Positions 24,941-33,889 of a stretch of 64,000 nucleotides of DNA are shown here, piece after piece. Below the pieces are notes generated by a model that was given only the letters and a program-made list of their open reading frames with translations, was not told the origin of the DNA and searched no databases. The stretch comes from Sulfopaludibacter sp963815475 (GTDB taxonomy: Bacteria; Acidobacteriota; Terriglobia; Bryobacterales; Bryobacteraceae): positions 868,001 to 932,000 of the forward strand of contig CAWFHD010000001.1 in the NCBI GenBank assembly GCA_963815475.1, read 5' to 3'. A program made the position numbers and the translations under genes. Each line of letters begins with the position of its first letter. Position 1 is the stretch's first letter.

Positions 24941-26425
24941 CTATGGAGTGGCTTTCGGCAGCGCGCTGGCGATCCACTCCGAGATGTCGTGCTTCAACTT
25001 CGCGCCCGAATCGCTATCGATGTACAGCATGTGGCCTGCCTCGTAAAAGTCCCACGTCACGTTCTTGTGCATCTCCGGATGCAGGCCCATGTGGTTGAAC
25101 GTATACTCAATGGCGAAGTAAGGCGTGGCCAGATCGAAGTAGCTGGCGGCCACCATCACCTTCATGTAGGGATTCTTAACGAAGGCATTCCGCAGCAGCG
25201 ACGTGGTGTCGCCAAAACCGTTCTGCACCTGCCAGTCCCACGGCTGGATGCCTCCACTCACGAAGTAATTGAGGTCAGTCTTGTATCCAAGTTCGCCGCG
25301 CACGTAGTTGGTGAAAACGGCCGTGAAGGGCGGCGCAATCAGTGTGTTCGACGGATCGAATTCGGCGGTCTCGCCCGTATTCAAGGACGAGGGACCAGTG
25401 AGACGCCCGTCCAGCCGGCCGATCGTCTGATGTTTGTCGCGCAGCAGTTCGCGAGTGAAGTGCCCCACGTCGAAGCGCAGATTGCTCTCGTCCACATAGC
25501 GGCTTTCCACGCCCAGATAGCGGACCATCTTGTCGATCACCGCCTTGCGCTCCGCGGCCGGCAGGTCGTCGCCTTTGTTGAGCGCCGTGGAATACTCACC
25601 GGTAGTGAACTTCTCCACCTCGGCAAGGAAACTCTTGAGATCCTTGCGCTGCAAGTCAGGCGCGACCTTTTTGTGATACCACGCGTCGGCTGCGTAGGTG
25701 GGCAGTTCGAGTGCGTATACTAAGTCGTCCGATCTCGACCAGATGGTCTCCAGGTTCAGCGTGGCCGAAATCAGGCAGACTCCGTTGAACGCGATGCCGC
25801 GGTCGATCAGGTACCCGGCCAGCCCCGCGGCGCGAAACGTTCCGTAGCTCTCGCCGGCGATGAACAGCGGCGACAGTTCGCGATTGTTGCGCACCAGGTA
25901 CATACGGATAAACTCGCCCACCGATTGCAGGTCGCCCTGCACGCTGTTCATGCGGCGCGCAATCTCCTTGGTCTTGGCGCGGCTGTACCCGGTGCCGACG
26001 GGGTCGATGAACACGAGGTCGGTCTGATCCAGCCAGGTGTTGGGATTGTCCTTCATCTGATACGGCGGAGGCGGCATGTTGCCGTTGGGCAGCAGCTTCG
26101 GACTGCGCGGCCCCATGGCGCCCATGTGAACCCAGATGGACGCGGAGCCGGGCCCGCCATTGAAGCAGAAAGCCAGCGGGCGCTTACCCAAAGCCCGGGT
26201 ATCGTCGAGCGTGTAAGCCACGTAGAAGATGTTGGCCTCGGTGTCGCCGGCCGCATTCTTGATGGGCATCTGGCCAACCGTGGCCGTATAGTTGAGCGCC
26301 TTGCCGTCCGCCTGCACGGAGTGATGCGTCACCACGGGAGCTTCATCCACGTCCGGTTTTGCCGGCGTCTGCGCGCCGAGCGATATCAGAAGCACCAGCG
26401 GCGCAAGGAATCGGAGTTTCGACAT
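24941..26425 (-). CDS. S10 family serine carboxypeptidase-like exported peptidase
   Basis: 494 residues from MSKLRFLAPLVLLISLGAQ (signal peptide); the longer frame to 26494 would overlap the divergent gene. Motifs of peptidase S10: FCFNGGPGSASIWVHMGAMGPRS (oxyanion region), LVFIDPVGTGYSRA, GESYGTFRAAGLAGYL with the nucleophile Ser, a later SYFDLATPYFA with the Asp, and EAGHMLYID with the His. Acts outside the cytoplasm on peptide C-termini. It is divergent from the oxidoreductase at 26475, 49 bp apart. Confidence 0.92.
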   Translation of the reverse strand: MSKLRFLAPLVLLISLGAQTPAKPDVDEAPVVTHHSVQADGKALNYTATVGQMPIKNAAGDTEANIFYVAYTLDDTRALGKRPLAFCFNGGPGSASIWVHMGAMGPRSPKLLPNGNMPPPPYQMKDNPNTWLDQTDLVFIDPVGTGYSRAKTKEIARRMNSVQGDLQSVGEFIRMYLVRNNRELSPLFIAGESYGTFRAAGLAGYLIDRGIAFNGVCLISATLNLETIWSRSDDLVYALELPTYAADAWYHKKVAPDLQRKDLKSFLAEVEKFTTGEYSTALNKGDDLPAAERKAVIDKMVRYLGVESRYVDESNLRFDVGHFTRELLRDKHQTIGRLDGRLTGPSSLNTGETAEFDPSNTLIAPPFTAVFTNYVRGELGYKTDLNYFVSGGIQPWDWQVQNGFGDTTSLLRNAFVKNPYMKVMVAASYFDLATPYFAIEYTFNHMGLHPEMHKNVTWDFYEAGHMLYIDSDSGAKLKHDISEWIASALPKATP

Positions 26426-26474
26426 GGAATCATCATACCGAAGGTCTGTAAATCTGCCACAATATGCTTTCAAC

Positions 26475-27785
26475 ATGAGCCAACTTCGAACCACACGGCG
26501 CGCGTTCCTGGCAGCTCCGGTCTTCCTCCGTAACTTGATTTCCGCGCCGCGTTACAGCACTTTGCGGCTGGCCGCTTTCGGCGCCGGCAACATGGCGTAC
26601 ATCACGCTCGACCTCATCTCCACGCATCCCAAAGTCACTCTGGCATGCGTCGCCGACGTGGATTCCGCCATGTTCGAGCAGGTCAAGAAGAAGTATCCCA
26701 ACGCCCGCCTGCATGAAGATTGGCGCCGCATGCTGGACCGCGAGCATAAAAATGTGGACATCGCCTGCGTGGGCACGCCCGACCACATGCACGCGCCCAT
26801 CGCCATGAGCGCCATGCAGCATGGGCTGCACGTCTACCAGCAGAAGCCGATGGCGCATGACATTTTCGAAGTCCGGCGGCTGGCGGAAATGGCGCGTAAA
26901 AAAAATCTGGTGACCCAAATGGGAATCCAGGTTCACTCCCAACGCCCATACCGCATCGCGACGCAGGTGCTGCAATCGGGCGCTATCGGCAAGATCAAAG
27001 AGGTCCACTCTTTCAGCGAGAAGAAGTGGGGCGATACCGATCCCATGCCCAGCACCACCGATACACCGCCGTCCACTCTAAATTGGGATTTGTGGCTGGG
27101 AACGGCAACCGCGCGGCCCTTCCTCGGCCGCCAGTATTACCACCCCGTCAACTGGCGCAAGCGCATCGATTTTGGAACCGCGACCTTCGGCGACATGGGC
27201 TGCCACATTTACGACCCTGTGTTTAGCGGCTTGCAGTTGACCGCGCCGCTCTCGGTCCGCTCCGAAGGGCCGGCCCCCGGCGAACACAATTGGGCATTGA
27301 ATTCGGTGATCCACTACGCCTTCCCCGGCACGCCCTATACCGAAGGCAAGACCGTGAACGTCACCTGGTACGATGGCGACGCGCGTCCGCCGGCCGCTGT
27401 GCAGGCCCTGCTGGGCTCCACCAAGCTGCCGGGCCAGGGATCGGTCTTCATCGGGACCAAGGGAGTCATGCTGCTGCCGCACGTTGGCCTGCCCGTGCTC
27501 CTGCCCGAAGATCAATTCCGCGATTTCGCCATGCCATCGTTTGAAACCCAGAACCACTACCACCAGTTCGTGGAAGCCGTGCTGGGCAACGGCAAGACGT
27601 CGGCTGGGTTCGATTACGCCGGACCGCTGACGGAGGCCGTGCTGCTGGGTCCGCTGGCAACTCGCTTCCCCAACATCACGCTCGAATGGAACTCCGCCAA
27701 GCTTCGGTTTACGAACTCGCGGGAAGCAGATCGCTTTGTGCGACGGCAGTATCGGGATGGGTGGCGTGTGAAAGGGTTGAGCTGA
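26475..27785 (+). CDS. Tat-exported Gfo/Idh/MocA family oxidoreductase
   Basis: 436 residues from ATG 26475. The N-terminus MSQLRTTRRAFLAAPVFLR is a twin-arginine signal. The Rossmann part reads LRLAAFGAGNMAYITLDLI, then ACVADVD, VDIACVGTPDHMHAPIAMSAMQHGLHVYQQKPMAHDIFEVRRL with the usual EKP replaced by QKP, and a catalytic-domain GDMGCHIYDPVF. Such Tat-exported members in Acidobacteria and Planctomycetes may be glycoside-modifying NAD-dependent enzymes. Substrate unknown. The 3' end overlaps the convergent membrane protein by 77 bp. Confidence 0.92.
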   Translation: MSQLRTTRRAFLAAPVFLRNLISAPRYSTLRLAAFGAGNMAYITLDLISTHPKVTLACVADVDSAMFEQVKKKYPNARLHEDWRRMLDREHKNVDIACVGTPDHMHAPIAMSAMQHGLHVYQQKPMAHDIFEVRRLAEMARKKNLVTQMGIQVHSQRPYRIATQVLQSGAIGKIKEVHSFSEKKWGDTDPMPSTTDTPPSTLNWDLWLGTATARPFLGRQYYHPVNWRKRIDFGTATFGDMGCHIYDPVFSGLQLTAPLSVRSEGPAPGEHNWALNSVIHYAFPGTPYTEGKTVNVTWYDGDARPPAAVQALLGSTKLPGQGSVFIGTKGVMLLPHVGLPVLLPEDQFRDFAMPSFETQNHYHQFVEAVLGNGKTSAGFDYAGPLTEAVLLGPLATRFPNITLEWNSAKLRFTNSREADRFVRRQYRDGWRVKGLS

Positions 27786-29112
27786 GCAGCCATCCCGCCG
27801 CGATCAGAATGGTGACATCGCTCAACAGGTGAAAGAGCAGCAAATGCCGGTAGGTTTCCGCGCCGTCCGCCAGCGAGGCGATGGCGAATTCGGCAATCGC
27901 CATCAGAGCGACCCCCACGGCTACTCCCGCAGTGCGGCTGCGCCGCGCCAGACGGATGCCGAGGCCCAGAAATAGCACGTACCAAACCACCATGTGCCAC
28001 CACCACCGGATGTAGATCCCGGTTCGCAGCCGGCTCCACGAGTCGAAATGGTGCGCCAGGGCTCCGGGCGGAAATCCATCTTCACGGCGGAAGTTGCCTA
28101 GGGCCGGTGGCCGGATTTGAAACCCTTCCAGATGCAAATCGACTATAAGCATGTGGACCGTGCGCAGAGGATGGGTTACATAGAACCAGGCGACCTTGCC
28201 GTATCCGGTGCGATGCAGGAACGTGGTAACCCAAAATGGATCGCCGGCCGGATTTCTCGGATCACCGGCACTCATACCGATGTATTGCACGTCCTGGGCG
28301 CTGAGCCCCAAGGCAGTCAGATCCTGCTGCGGCGTCACCGATCGTTTCGAAATCTTGTTGAAGATCAGGTTGAAGAGAGGTCTGGCGCGATCGGCCTGCG
28401 GCACGGATGTTGCAGCGGCCCACAGCGCGCCAACCAGCAGGAGAGCAAGCAGTCTGCGCCGCAGGACCCATAGCACCACGACAGCCGGGATCAGTCCCAC
28501 AGCCACATGCCGCGGCCCCGATGCGATGAACAGAACGGCGCCGAGCGCCAGAAAGAAGATCGTGGCTTCGCCCGGACGCTTGCTGGTGGCAGCGCGGAAC
28601 GCCAGCGGAATCATAAGCAGCGCGCCCAGCAGCGCCGCCGTATCGGCGAAGAAGGAATTGCAATAGGCCACGTAGGCTACGTCGCCAAAAATCCAGAGTG
28701 CCGCCAGTCCCAGCACCAACCGGCGCCAGGCGTTCCACGGCCTCATGTGTACCAGCAGCGCGTAGTAGGCGCCCAGGAAGAGCAGCGCGTGAAGCGCGCC
28801 CAGCCAGCGGACATCGAACAGCGACGCCTTCGCCGCGCGCCCAATCCAGATGGGAGCGGCCGCAAGTGCGGCCTCGGATGACAACGGGCTGGGGTTCGCC
28901 GGGTCTGGCGAGAACCAGTACATCGGCGCAAAGTAGGCAAAGTTATCGACGCTGCCGCGGATATGCGACAGCGAGAAACGGGTATAGACCTTGCTGAAAT
29001 CGCCGTTGTCCGCCAGTCCCACGGTTGGCGGCACAAAAAGCTGAGTAACCAGGATTGCGGCGCAAACAAGCAGCAATCCAAACTCAAGTCGGTCTATTGG
29101 CTCCCGAGTCAT
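27709..29112 (-). CDS. Multi-pass membrane protein, unknown function
   Basis: 467 residues from ATG 29112 (a GTG at 29118 is alternative). About ten hydrophobic segments are spread over the protein (FGLLLVCAAILVTQLFV, LGALHALLFLGAYYALLVHM, ALLGALLMIPLAF, ATIFFLALGAVLFIA, LLALLLVGALWAAA, WWWHMVVWYVLFLGLGI, VGVALMAIAEFAIASLA, HLLSDVTILIAAGWLL). A conserved-looking loop ADNGDFSKVYTRF after the first helix is reminiscent of integral-membrane glycosyltransferases of the GT-C type, but this is only a resemblance. It follows glutamine synthetase after a 14-bp-stem hairpin. Confidence 0.75.
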   Translation of the reverse strand: MTREPIDRLEFGLLLVCAAILVTQLFVPPTVGLADNGDFSKVYTRFSLSHIRGSVDNFAYFAPMYWFSPDPANPSPLSSEAALAAAPIWIGRAAKASLFDVRWLGALHALLFLGAYYALLVHMRPWNAWRRLVLGLAALWIFGDVAYVAYCNSFFADTAALLGALLMIPLAFRAATSKRPGEATIFFLALGAVLFIASGPRHVAVGLIPAVVVLWVLRRRLLALLLVGALWAAATSVPQADRARPLFNLIFNKISKRSVTPQQDLTALGLSAQDVQYIGMSAGDPRNPAGDPFWVTTFLHRTGYGKVAWFYVTHPLRTVHMLIVDLHLEGFQIRPPALGNFRREDGFPPGALAHHFDSWSRLRTGIYIRWWWHMVVWYVLFLGLGIRLARRSRTAGVAVGVALMAIAEFAIASLADGAETYRHLLLFHLLSDVTILIAAGWLLSSTLSHATHPDTAVAQSDLLPASS

Positions 29113-29117
29113 ACGCA

Positions 29118-29152
29118 CGCCAGTTCACGCCGCGCGATGGCGTGAACTGGCG
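29118..29152. repeat. Perfect 14-bp hairpin between glnA and the membrane-protein gene
   Basis: CGCCAGTTCACGCC (29118-29131) pairs perfectly with 29139-29152 around a 7-nt loop. There is no T-tract on either side. In the leftward transcript it lies 10 bp after the glutamine-synthetase stop, so it could be an RNA-stabilising or factor-dependent end structure, or a protein-binding dyad. Confidence 0.6.
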
Positions 29153-29162
29153 GCGATCTATT

Positions 29163-30590
29163 CTAGAACAGATTCCACAAAAACTGATTGTATACTTCGT
29201 GGTGATACTGCACTTCGGGAGCTTTCACGAAGGTGCCCAGAAGGCGCGGGCAGCGGTCGGCGGACGCCTGCTTCAACTCGGCATAGCGATTCTTGACGTC
29301 CTCGCCAAGCAGCGTGGTAGTCCAGGGTGCGTTGCGGAAATTGGCCAGCGCATCGTAAATGTTGTCGGGCAAGTAGCGCTCGGCCGACCGCAGATTCTTA
29401 ATGCGGGCGATCTCGCCTTCCAGGCCGCTTTTAAACACCGCGAGCATCACCAGGTAAGGGTTGGAATCGGGCGCCACCGAGCGCACTTCCACGCGCGCGC
29501 TGCGCTCATTCCCGATGGGGATGCGGATCATGGAACCGCGATCCACCGCCGACGCTTTTATCTGGTTGGGCGCTTCGAAGTGCGGGTCCAGCCGGCGGAA
29601 GGCGTTGACGCTGGGGTTCAGCATCAGGCAAATGTCGTTGCCGTGGGTGAGAATGCGGTCCACAAACTGCCAGGCAAACTTGCTCATCTTCTCCGTGCCG
29701 TCGGGATCCCAGAAGATGTTCTTGCCGTTCTTCGTAACCGAAACGTTGGTGTGCATGCCGCTGCCGTTCACGCCCACAACCGGCTTAGGCAGGAAGCTGG
29801 CAGAGAGCCCCATCTTGGTGGCCACCTGCCGGCAGATCAGCTTGTAGAGTTGGATCTGGTCGGCTGCGCCCACCACTTCGGAATAGCTGTAGTTGATCTC
29901 GAACTGGGACGGCGCCACTTCCGGATGGTCCTTTTCATTCTGGAAGCCCATGGCGCGCTGCACTTCGGCGCTGGTGTCGATGAAGAGGCGCAGCGGGTCG
30001 CTGGGCAGCGAGTGGTAATACCCCCCGGTGTTGACGTATTCGAACTTGTTGTTCTCGTGATAGTGGCGCTCGGCATCCACGCCCTTAAACAGGAAGCCTT
30101 CAATTTCGTTGGCGGCGTTCAGGGTGTAGCCGTTCTTCTTGAAGAGCGTCTCGGCGTAATTCTTCAGGACGCTGCGGATGTCGCCGGTGTACGGCGTGCC
30201 GTCCTTGTCGATGACTTCACCGAAGATCAAGACCTTACCAGGTCCAAAGATATCCGACGGAGCCCAATAAAAGGACCCCCAATCCATGCCCAGACGCAAA
30301 TCGCTCTCGCGCTGCGCCGTAAACCCGCGGATCGACGACCCGTCGAAGGTCAGGTTGTCCCAGCTCTTAACGAGAAACTTTTTGTCGTAATCCAGCATGT
30401 GCAGGCGGCCTTCCAGGTCGCTGAACAACACGGTTACGGCTTTGATGCGCTTCTCATCTGTGAGGTACTTCAAACGTTCTTCGCGGATCGTTTCTATGGG
30501 CGTGCGGTTCTGGCGCGCCCTTTTCGCCTCCAGATTCAACTCTTCGAGTTCGCTGTACGACAGTGTCAGGAAATCTTGTAGTCCGTTCAA
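29163..30590 (-). CDS. glnA: Glutamine synthetase (type I-like)
   Basis: 475 residues from a TTG start at 30590 preceded by GGGAGG with 6-nt spacing; a farther ATG at 30689 would add 33 unrelated residues. Motifs: TFDGSSIRGF, ANEIEGFLF (metal-binding Glu), VGVNGSGMHTNVSV (the NGSGxH ammonium/ATP loop), and RVEVRSVAPDSNPYL (RxExR ATP/Mn region). It should make glutamine from glutamate, ammonia and ATP. The usual NRSxxxRVP flap region reads VDRGSMIRIP, and no typical adenylylation NLYD motif is seen, so a GlnA-like gamma-glutamyl ligase is possible. Confidence 0.88.
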   Translation of the reverse strand: MNGLQDFLTLSYSELEELNLEAKRARQNRTPIETIREERLKYLTDEKRIKAVTVLFSDLEGRLHMLDYDKKFLVKSWDNLTFDGSSIRGFTAQRESDLRLGMDWGSFYWAPSDIFGPGKVLIFGEVIDKDGTPYTGDIRSVLKNYAETLFKKNGYTLNAANEIEGFLFKGVDAERHYHENNKFEYVNTGGYYHSLPSDPLRLFIDTSAEVQRAMGFQNEKDHPEVAPSQFEINYSYSEVVGAADQIQLYKLICRQVATKMGLSASFLPKPVVGVNGSGMHTNVSVTKNGKNIFWDPDGTEKMSKFAWQFVDRILTHGNDICLMLNPSVNAFRRLDPHFEAPNQIKASAVDRGSMIRIPIGNERSARVEVRSVAPDSNPYLVMLAVFKSGLEGEIARIKNLRSAERYLPDNIYDALANFRNAPWTTTLLGEDVKNRYAELKQASADRCPRLLGTFVKAPEVQYHHEVYNQFLWNLF

Positions 30591-30737
30591 CCTAAACCTC
30601 CCGGAAATTTGGGCCCAAACACCCAATTGTCCGCGTTCCGAGGGGAGAGAGGCAATGGTTCGGTAATAGATTGTGTTTATGGGAGCCATCAGCGAAAAGA
30701 GGGCCGGTGACTCCTAACTCCTTCCTTCCCCCTTACA

Positions 30738-33050
30738 ATGATGAAAATGCCGCCCAAGTTCGCCGCCATCCTTCTCGCCGTCTCCGCCCACGCCATCGAC
30801 CTGAAAACCGCCGTCATCGTCGCCCCCTCTTCCCTCAGCGCGCCCGAGCAGAAAGCCGCGGTCCTCCTCTCCGATGAAATCGAGCACCGCACTCGCATTC
30901 GTCTTCCCATCGCCACTCACTGGCCTGCCTCTGGACCCATCATCTTCCTCGGTCAGGAGAGCCACCTCCGGGCGATCCACCCTGCGCCCGTGATCGCGCC
31001 GGCCGCCGGAGTCGAGGGCTACCGCATCCAGATCGCGGGCAACACCATCCTGGTGCTGGGCAACGACGCGCGCGGCACACTTTTCGGCGCGGGCGCGCTG
31101 CTCCGGCGCCTCCACATGGACCGCGACACCGTGGAAGCGCCCGACACGCTCGAAGTGGCTAGCGCCCCCAAGTACGCGCTGCGCGGTCATCAACTCGGTT
31201 ATCGCCCCAAGACCAATTCCTACGATGGCTGGAGTGTCCCCGTCTGGGAGCAGTACATCCGCGATCTCGCCGTCTTCGGAACCAACGCCATTGAACTGAT
31301 TCCGCCGCGCTCCGACGATGCCGCCGATAGCCCGCACTTCCCGCTGCCTCCCATGCAGATGATGATCGAGCAATCGCGCATTGCGGCATCGCTCGGGCTC
31401 GACGTCTGGGTCTGGTATCCCGCCATGGATCGCGACTATTCCGACCCCAAGACCGTCGAGTTCGCGCTCCACGAATGGGGCGAAGTATTTCGGCAACTCC
31501 CGCGCGTCGACGCCATCTTCGTGCCGGGCGGCGACCCCGGCCACACCGAGCCCAAGTACCTGCTGGCCCTGCTGGAAAAGGAAACCCAGGTGCTGCACCG
31601 ATACCATCCCAAGGCGCAGATGTGGGTCTCGCCGCAGAGCTTCGACCAGGCGTGGATGGACCAGTTCATCGGCATCCTTAGAACACAGAATCCCGCGTGG
31701 CTGAGCGGCGTCGTGTTTGGCCCGCAGGTCCGTATGAGCCTGCCCGATCTGCGCGCCGCCGTGCCCGCGCGTTACCCCATTCGCCACTACCCCGACATCA
31801 CTCACTCGCGCCAGTCTCAATATCCAGTGCCCGATTGGGACGCCGCCTACGCTTTCACCGAAGCGCGCGAGGTGATCAACCCGCGGCCGGTGGACGAGGC
31901 CAGGATCTTCCGCCAACTGCAGCCCAACACCATCGGATTCCTGACTTACTCCGAAGGCTGCAATGACGACGTCAACAAGTTCGTGTGGAGCAGCCTCGGC
32001 TGGAACCCCGACGCCGATATCGCCGAAGTGCTGCGCGACTACGCCCGCTACTTCATTGGACAGCGCAACGCCGAAAGCTTTGCGCAGGGCCTGCTGGGGC
32101 TGGAGCGCAACTGGCGCGGTCCGCTTGCCGCCAACGCCGCGGTCGACACCACGCTCGAACAATTTCAGGAGATGGAGCGCACCGCCACGCCGCAACTTCG
32201 CGCCAACTGGCGCTTCCAGCAGGCCCTCTATCGCGCGTATTACGATGCCCACACGCGTGCCCGTCTCACCTACGAAAGCGAACTGGAAGATAAAGCCCTC
32301 GCCGAGCTGAAGGACTCCAAATCCGACGGGTCCGCCTCCGCCATGACTCTCGCCGAAGCCATCCTCGATCAGCCGCTCACTGACCGCACCGTGCTCGGGT
32401 GGCGCGCCCGCGTTTTCGAACTGGCCGAAGCGCTCTTCCAAAGCATCCGCATGCAGTTGAGTGTGCCGCGGTATCAGGCGATCTCGGTGGATCGCGGCGC
32501 CAATCTCGACACCATCGATTACCCGCTCAACAATCGGCCGTGGCTCAAGCAGCGCCTCGCCGAGATCCGCCAGCTTCCCGATGAAGCCACCCGGATGAAG
32601 GCCATCGCCGATATCGTCCATTGGACCGACCCCGGTCCCGGCGGCTTCTACGACGATCTGGGCAATCCCGCGCGCCAGCCTCATCTGGTCAGCGGCGTCA
32701 CCGGCTTTGCGGGAAATCAGAACTGGCGCGTGTCGTGGCGCACGCACGCCGAGTCTTTGAATGACGAGCCGCTGCGCATGCATTACGATGGACTCGACAC
32801 AGCGGCGCAGTACAAGGTCCGTGTGGTCTACGCCGGCGATAGTCCGCGCACCAAAATCCGGCTGGATGCGAATGGGATCGCCGTGCATCCGCTGATCGCG
32901 AAGCCGGCGCCAATCGCGCCCGTCGAATTCGACATTCCCAAATCCGCCACAGAGAAAGGCACGCTCGACTTGAGCTGGTACCGCGAAACCGGCCTGGGAG
33001 GCAACGGCCGCGGCTCGCAGGTCGCTGAAGTCTGGCTCATTCGAAAATGA
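30738..33050 (+). CDS. Exported glycoside hydrolase-like protein (GH20/GH67-type N-terminal fold)
   Basis: 770 residues with a signal peptide (MPPKFAAILLAVSAHAI). Residues about 20-130 (AVIVAPSSLSAPEQKAAVLLSDEIEHRTRIRLPI... GTLFGAGALLRRL) match the zincin-like N-terminal domain found before GH20, GH67 and related catalytic barrels. The middle (YALRGHQLGYRPKTNSYDGWSVPVWEQYIRDLAVFGTNAIELIPPRSDD, LDVWVWYPAMDRDY, IFVPGGDPGHTEP) looks like a TIM barrel of the alpha-glucuronidase type. Substrate not clear. Its stop overlaps the aldolase start (ATGA), so the two are co-translated. Confidence 0.8.
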   Translation: MMKMPPKFAAILLAVSAHAIDLKTAVIVAPSSLSAPEQKAAVLLSDEIEHRTRIRLPIATHWPASGPIIFLGQESHLRAIHPAPVIAPAAGVEGYRIQIAGNTILVLGNDARGTLFGAGALLRRLHMDRDTVEAPDTLEVASAPKYALRGHQLGYRPKTNSYDGWSVPVWEQYIRDLAVFGTNAIELIPPRSDDAADSPHFPLPPMQMMIEQSRIAASLGLDVWVWYPAMDRDYSDPKTVEFALHEWGEVFRQLPRVDAIFVPGGDPGHTEPKYLLALLEKETQVLHRYHPKAQMWVSPQSFDQAWMDQFIGILRTQNPAWLSGVVFGPQVRMSLPDLRAAVPARYPIRHYPDITHSRQSQYPVPDWDAAYAFTEAREVINPRPVDEARIFRQLQPNTIGFLTYSEGCNDDVNKFVWSSLGWNPDADIAEVLRDYARYFIGQRNAESFAQGLLGLERNWRGPLAANAAVDTTLEQFQEMERTATPQLRANWRFQQALYRAYYDAHTRARLTYESELEDKALAELKDSKSDGSASAMTLAEAILDQPLTDRTVLGWRARVFELAEALFQSIRMQLSVPRYQAISVDRGANLDTIDYPLNNRPWLKQRLAEIRQLPDEATRMKAIADIVHWTDPGPGGFYDDLGNPARQPHLVSGVTGFAGNQNWRVSWRTHAESLNDEPLRMHYDGLDTAAQYKVRVVYAGDSPRTKIRLDANGIAVHPLIAKPAPIAPVEFDIPKSATEKGTLDLSWYRETGLGGNGRGSQVAEVWLIRK

Positions 33051-33820
33051 CACCAACATCCTCATCATCATGGGTAAGCCCCGTCAAGCAGAAGTTGCGC
33101 GAAGGCAAACCGGTCATCGCGGCCACCGTGACCACATCCAGCGTCGAGGCTGCCGCGCAGCTCGCGACCCTCGGCTTCGATTTCCTCTGGATTGAAATGG
33201 AGCATTCGCCCGTCACGCTGGAAACCCTCCGCCACATGGTCCTGGCGATGCGCGGCATGCACACGCTCCCTTTTGCGCGCGTGCCGGTCAATGAGCTCTG
33301 GACCGCCAAACGCGTGCTCGATATGGGCGCAGCCGGTGTAATTTTCCCGTTCAGCAGCACGCCCGAACTCGCGGCCCAGGCCGCCGCGGCCTGCCACTAT
33401 CCGCCGCACGGACGACGCGGGTCGGGCGCAGGGCTCGCCAAGCTCGCCTGGCCCGAGCCCGACAACTATACCGATTCGGCCGACCAGAACGTCACCGTGA
33501 TCATCGTGATCGAAGAGGCGCGGGCCGTGGAGCAGATCGACGAAATCGCCGCGACGCCCGGAATCGACGCGCTCTTCATCGGAACCAGCGACCTCTCTTT
33601 TTCCCTGGGCCTGCGCGGGGATCAGAAGGACCCGCGCCTCCAGGAAGCGGTCGCGAAGGTTCTCGAAGCCGGCAAGCGTCACGGAAAGGCGGTAGGACGT
33701 CCTGCCCAAACACCCGACCAGGTGAAGCACTACATCGACCAGGGCTTCCAACTTTTCCAAGCCCCCACCGACCTGGGTTTCCTCACCGCCGGAGCCAAGC
33801 GATACCTGGAGGCGATATAG
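33047..33820 (+). CDS. HpcH/HpaI aldolase family protein
   Basis: 257 residues starting in the ATGA overlap with the upstream hydrolase gene. Motifs of the class II pyruvate aldolase family: FDFLWIEMEHSPVTLETLRHMV (metal-binding Glu), LPFARVPVNELWTAKRVLDMGAAGVIFPFSSTPE, VIIVIEEARAVEQIDEIA, and IDALFIGTSDLSFSLGLRG. Such enzymes cleave 2-keto-3-deoxy acids to pyruvate plus an aldehyde, often in uronate or aromatic breakdown. With the neighbouring hydrolase and MFS gene this suggests sugar-acid use, but the substrate is inferred. Confidence 0.88.
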   Translation: MTPTSSSSWVSPVKQKLREGKPVIAATVTTSSVEAAAQLATLGFDFLWIEMEHSPVTLETLRHMVLAMRGMHTLPFARVPVNELWTAKRVLDMGAAGVIFPFSSTPELAAQAAAACHYPPHGRRGSGAGLAKLAWPEPDNYTDSADQNVTVIIVIEEARAVEQIDEIAATPGIDALFIGTSDLSFSLGLRGDQKDPRLQEAVAKVLEAGKRHGKAVGRPAQTPDQVKHYIDQGFQLFQAPTDLGFLTAGAKRYLEAI

Positions 33821-33831
33821 GGTGCGAAAGA

Positions 33832-33881
33832 ACCGGCTCCGCCATATACCGAGCCGCGACCGTAAGGGAGTCGGTGTTTTT
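33832..33881 (+). terminator. Terminator-like hairpin (family B repeat, short copy)
   Basis: ACCGGCTCC (33832-33840) pairs, with one G-U, with GGAGTCGGT (33868-33876), followed by GTTTTT. The centre contains CCGAGCCG-nnA-CGT-AGGGAG, which recurs at 58444-58466. It lies between the aldolase and the MFS gene and may stop or attenuate transcription into the transporter. Confidence 0.6.
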
Positions 33882-33889
33882 ACAGCGCA

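Noticed and set aside
29055..30581. A 508-codon open frame antisense to glutamine synthetase
   Set aside because: The sense strand has all glutamine-synthetase motifs; the antisense frame is a codon-bias shadow. The same applies to 7738-9342 and 25925-26533.
30714..33071. A 785-codon open frame antisense to the glycosidase gene
   Set aside because: It mirrors the sense gene in a high-GC sequence with strong third-position bias, has low-complexity Gly/Arg/His-rich text and no recognisable motif.
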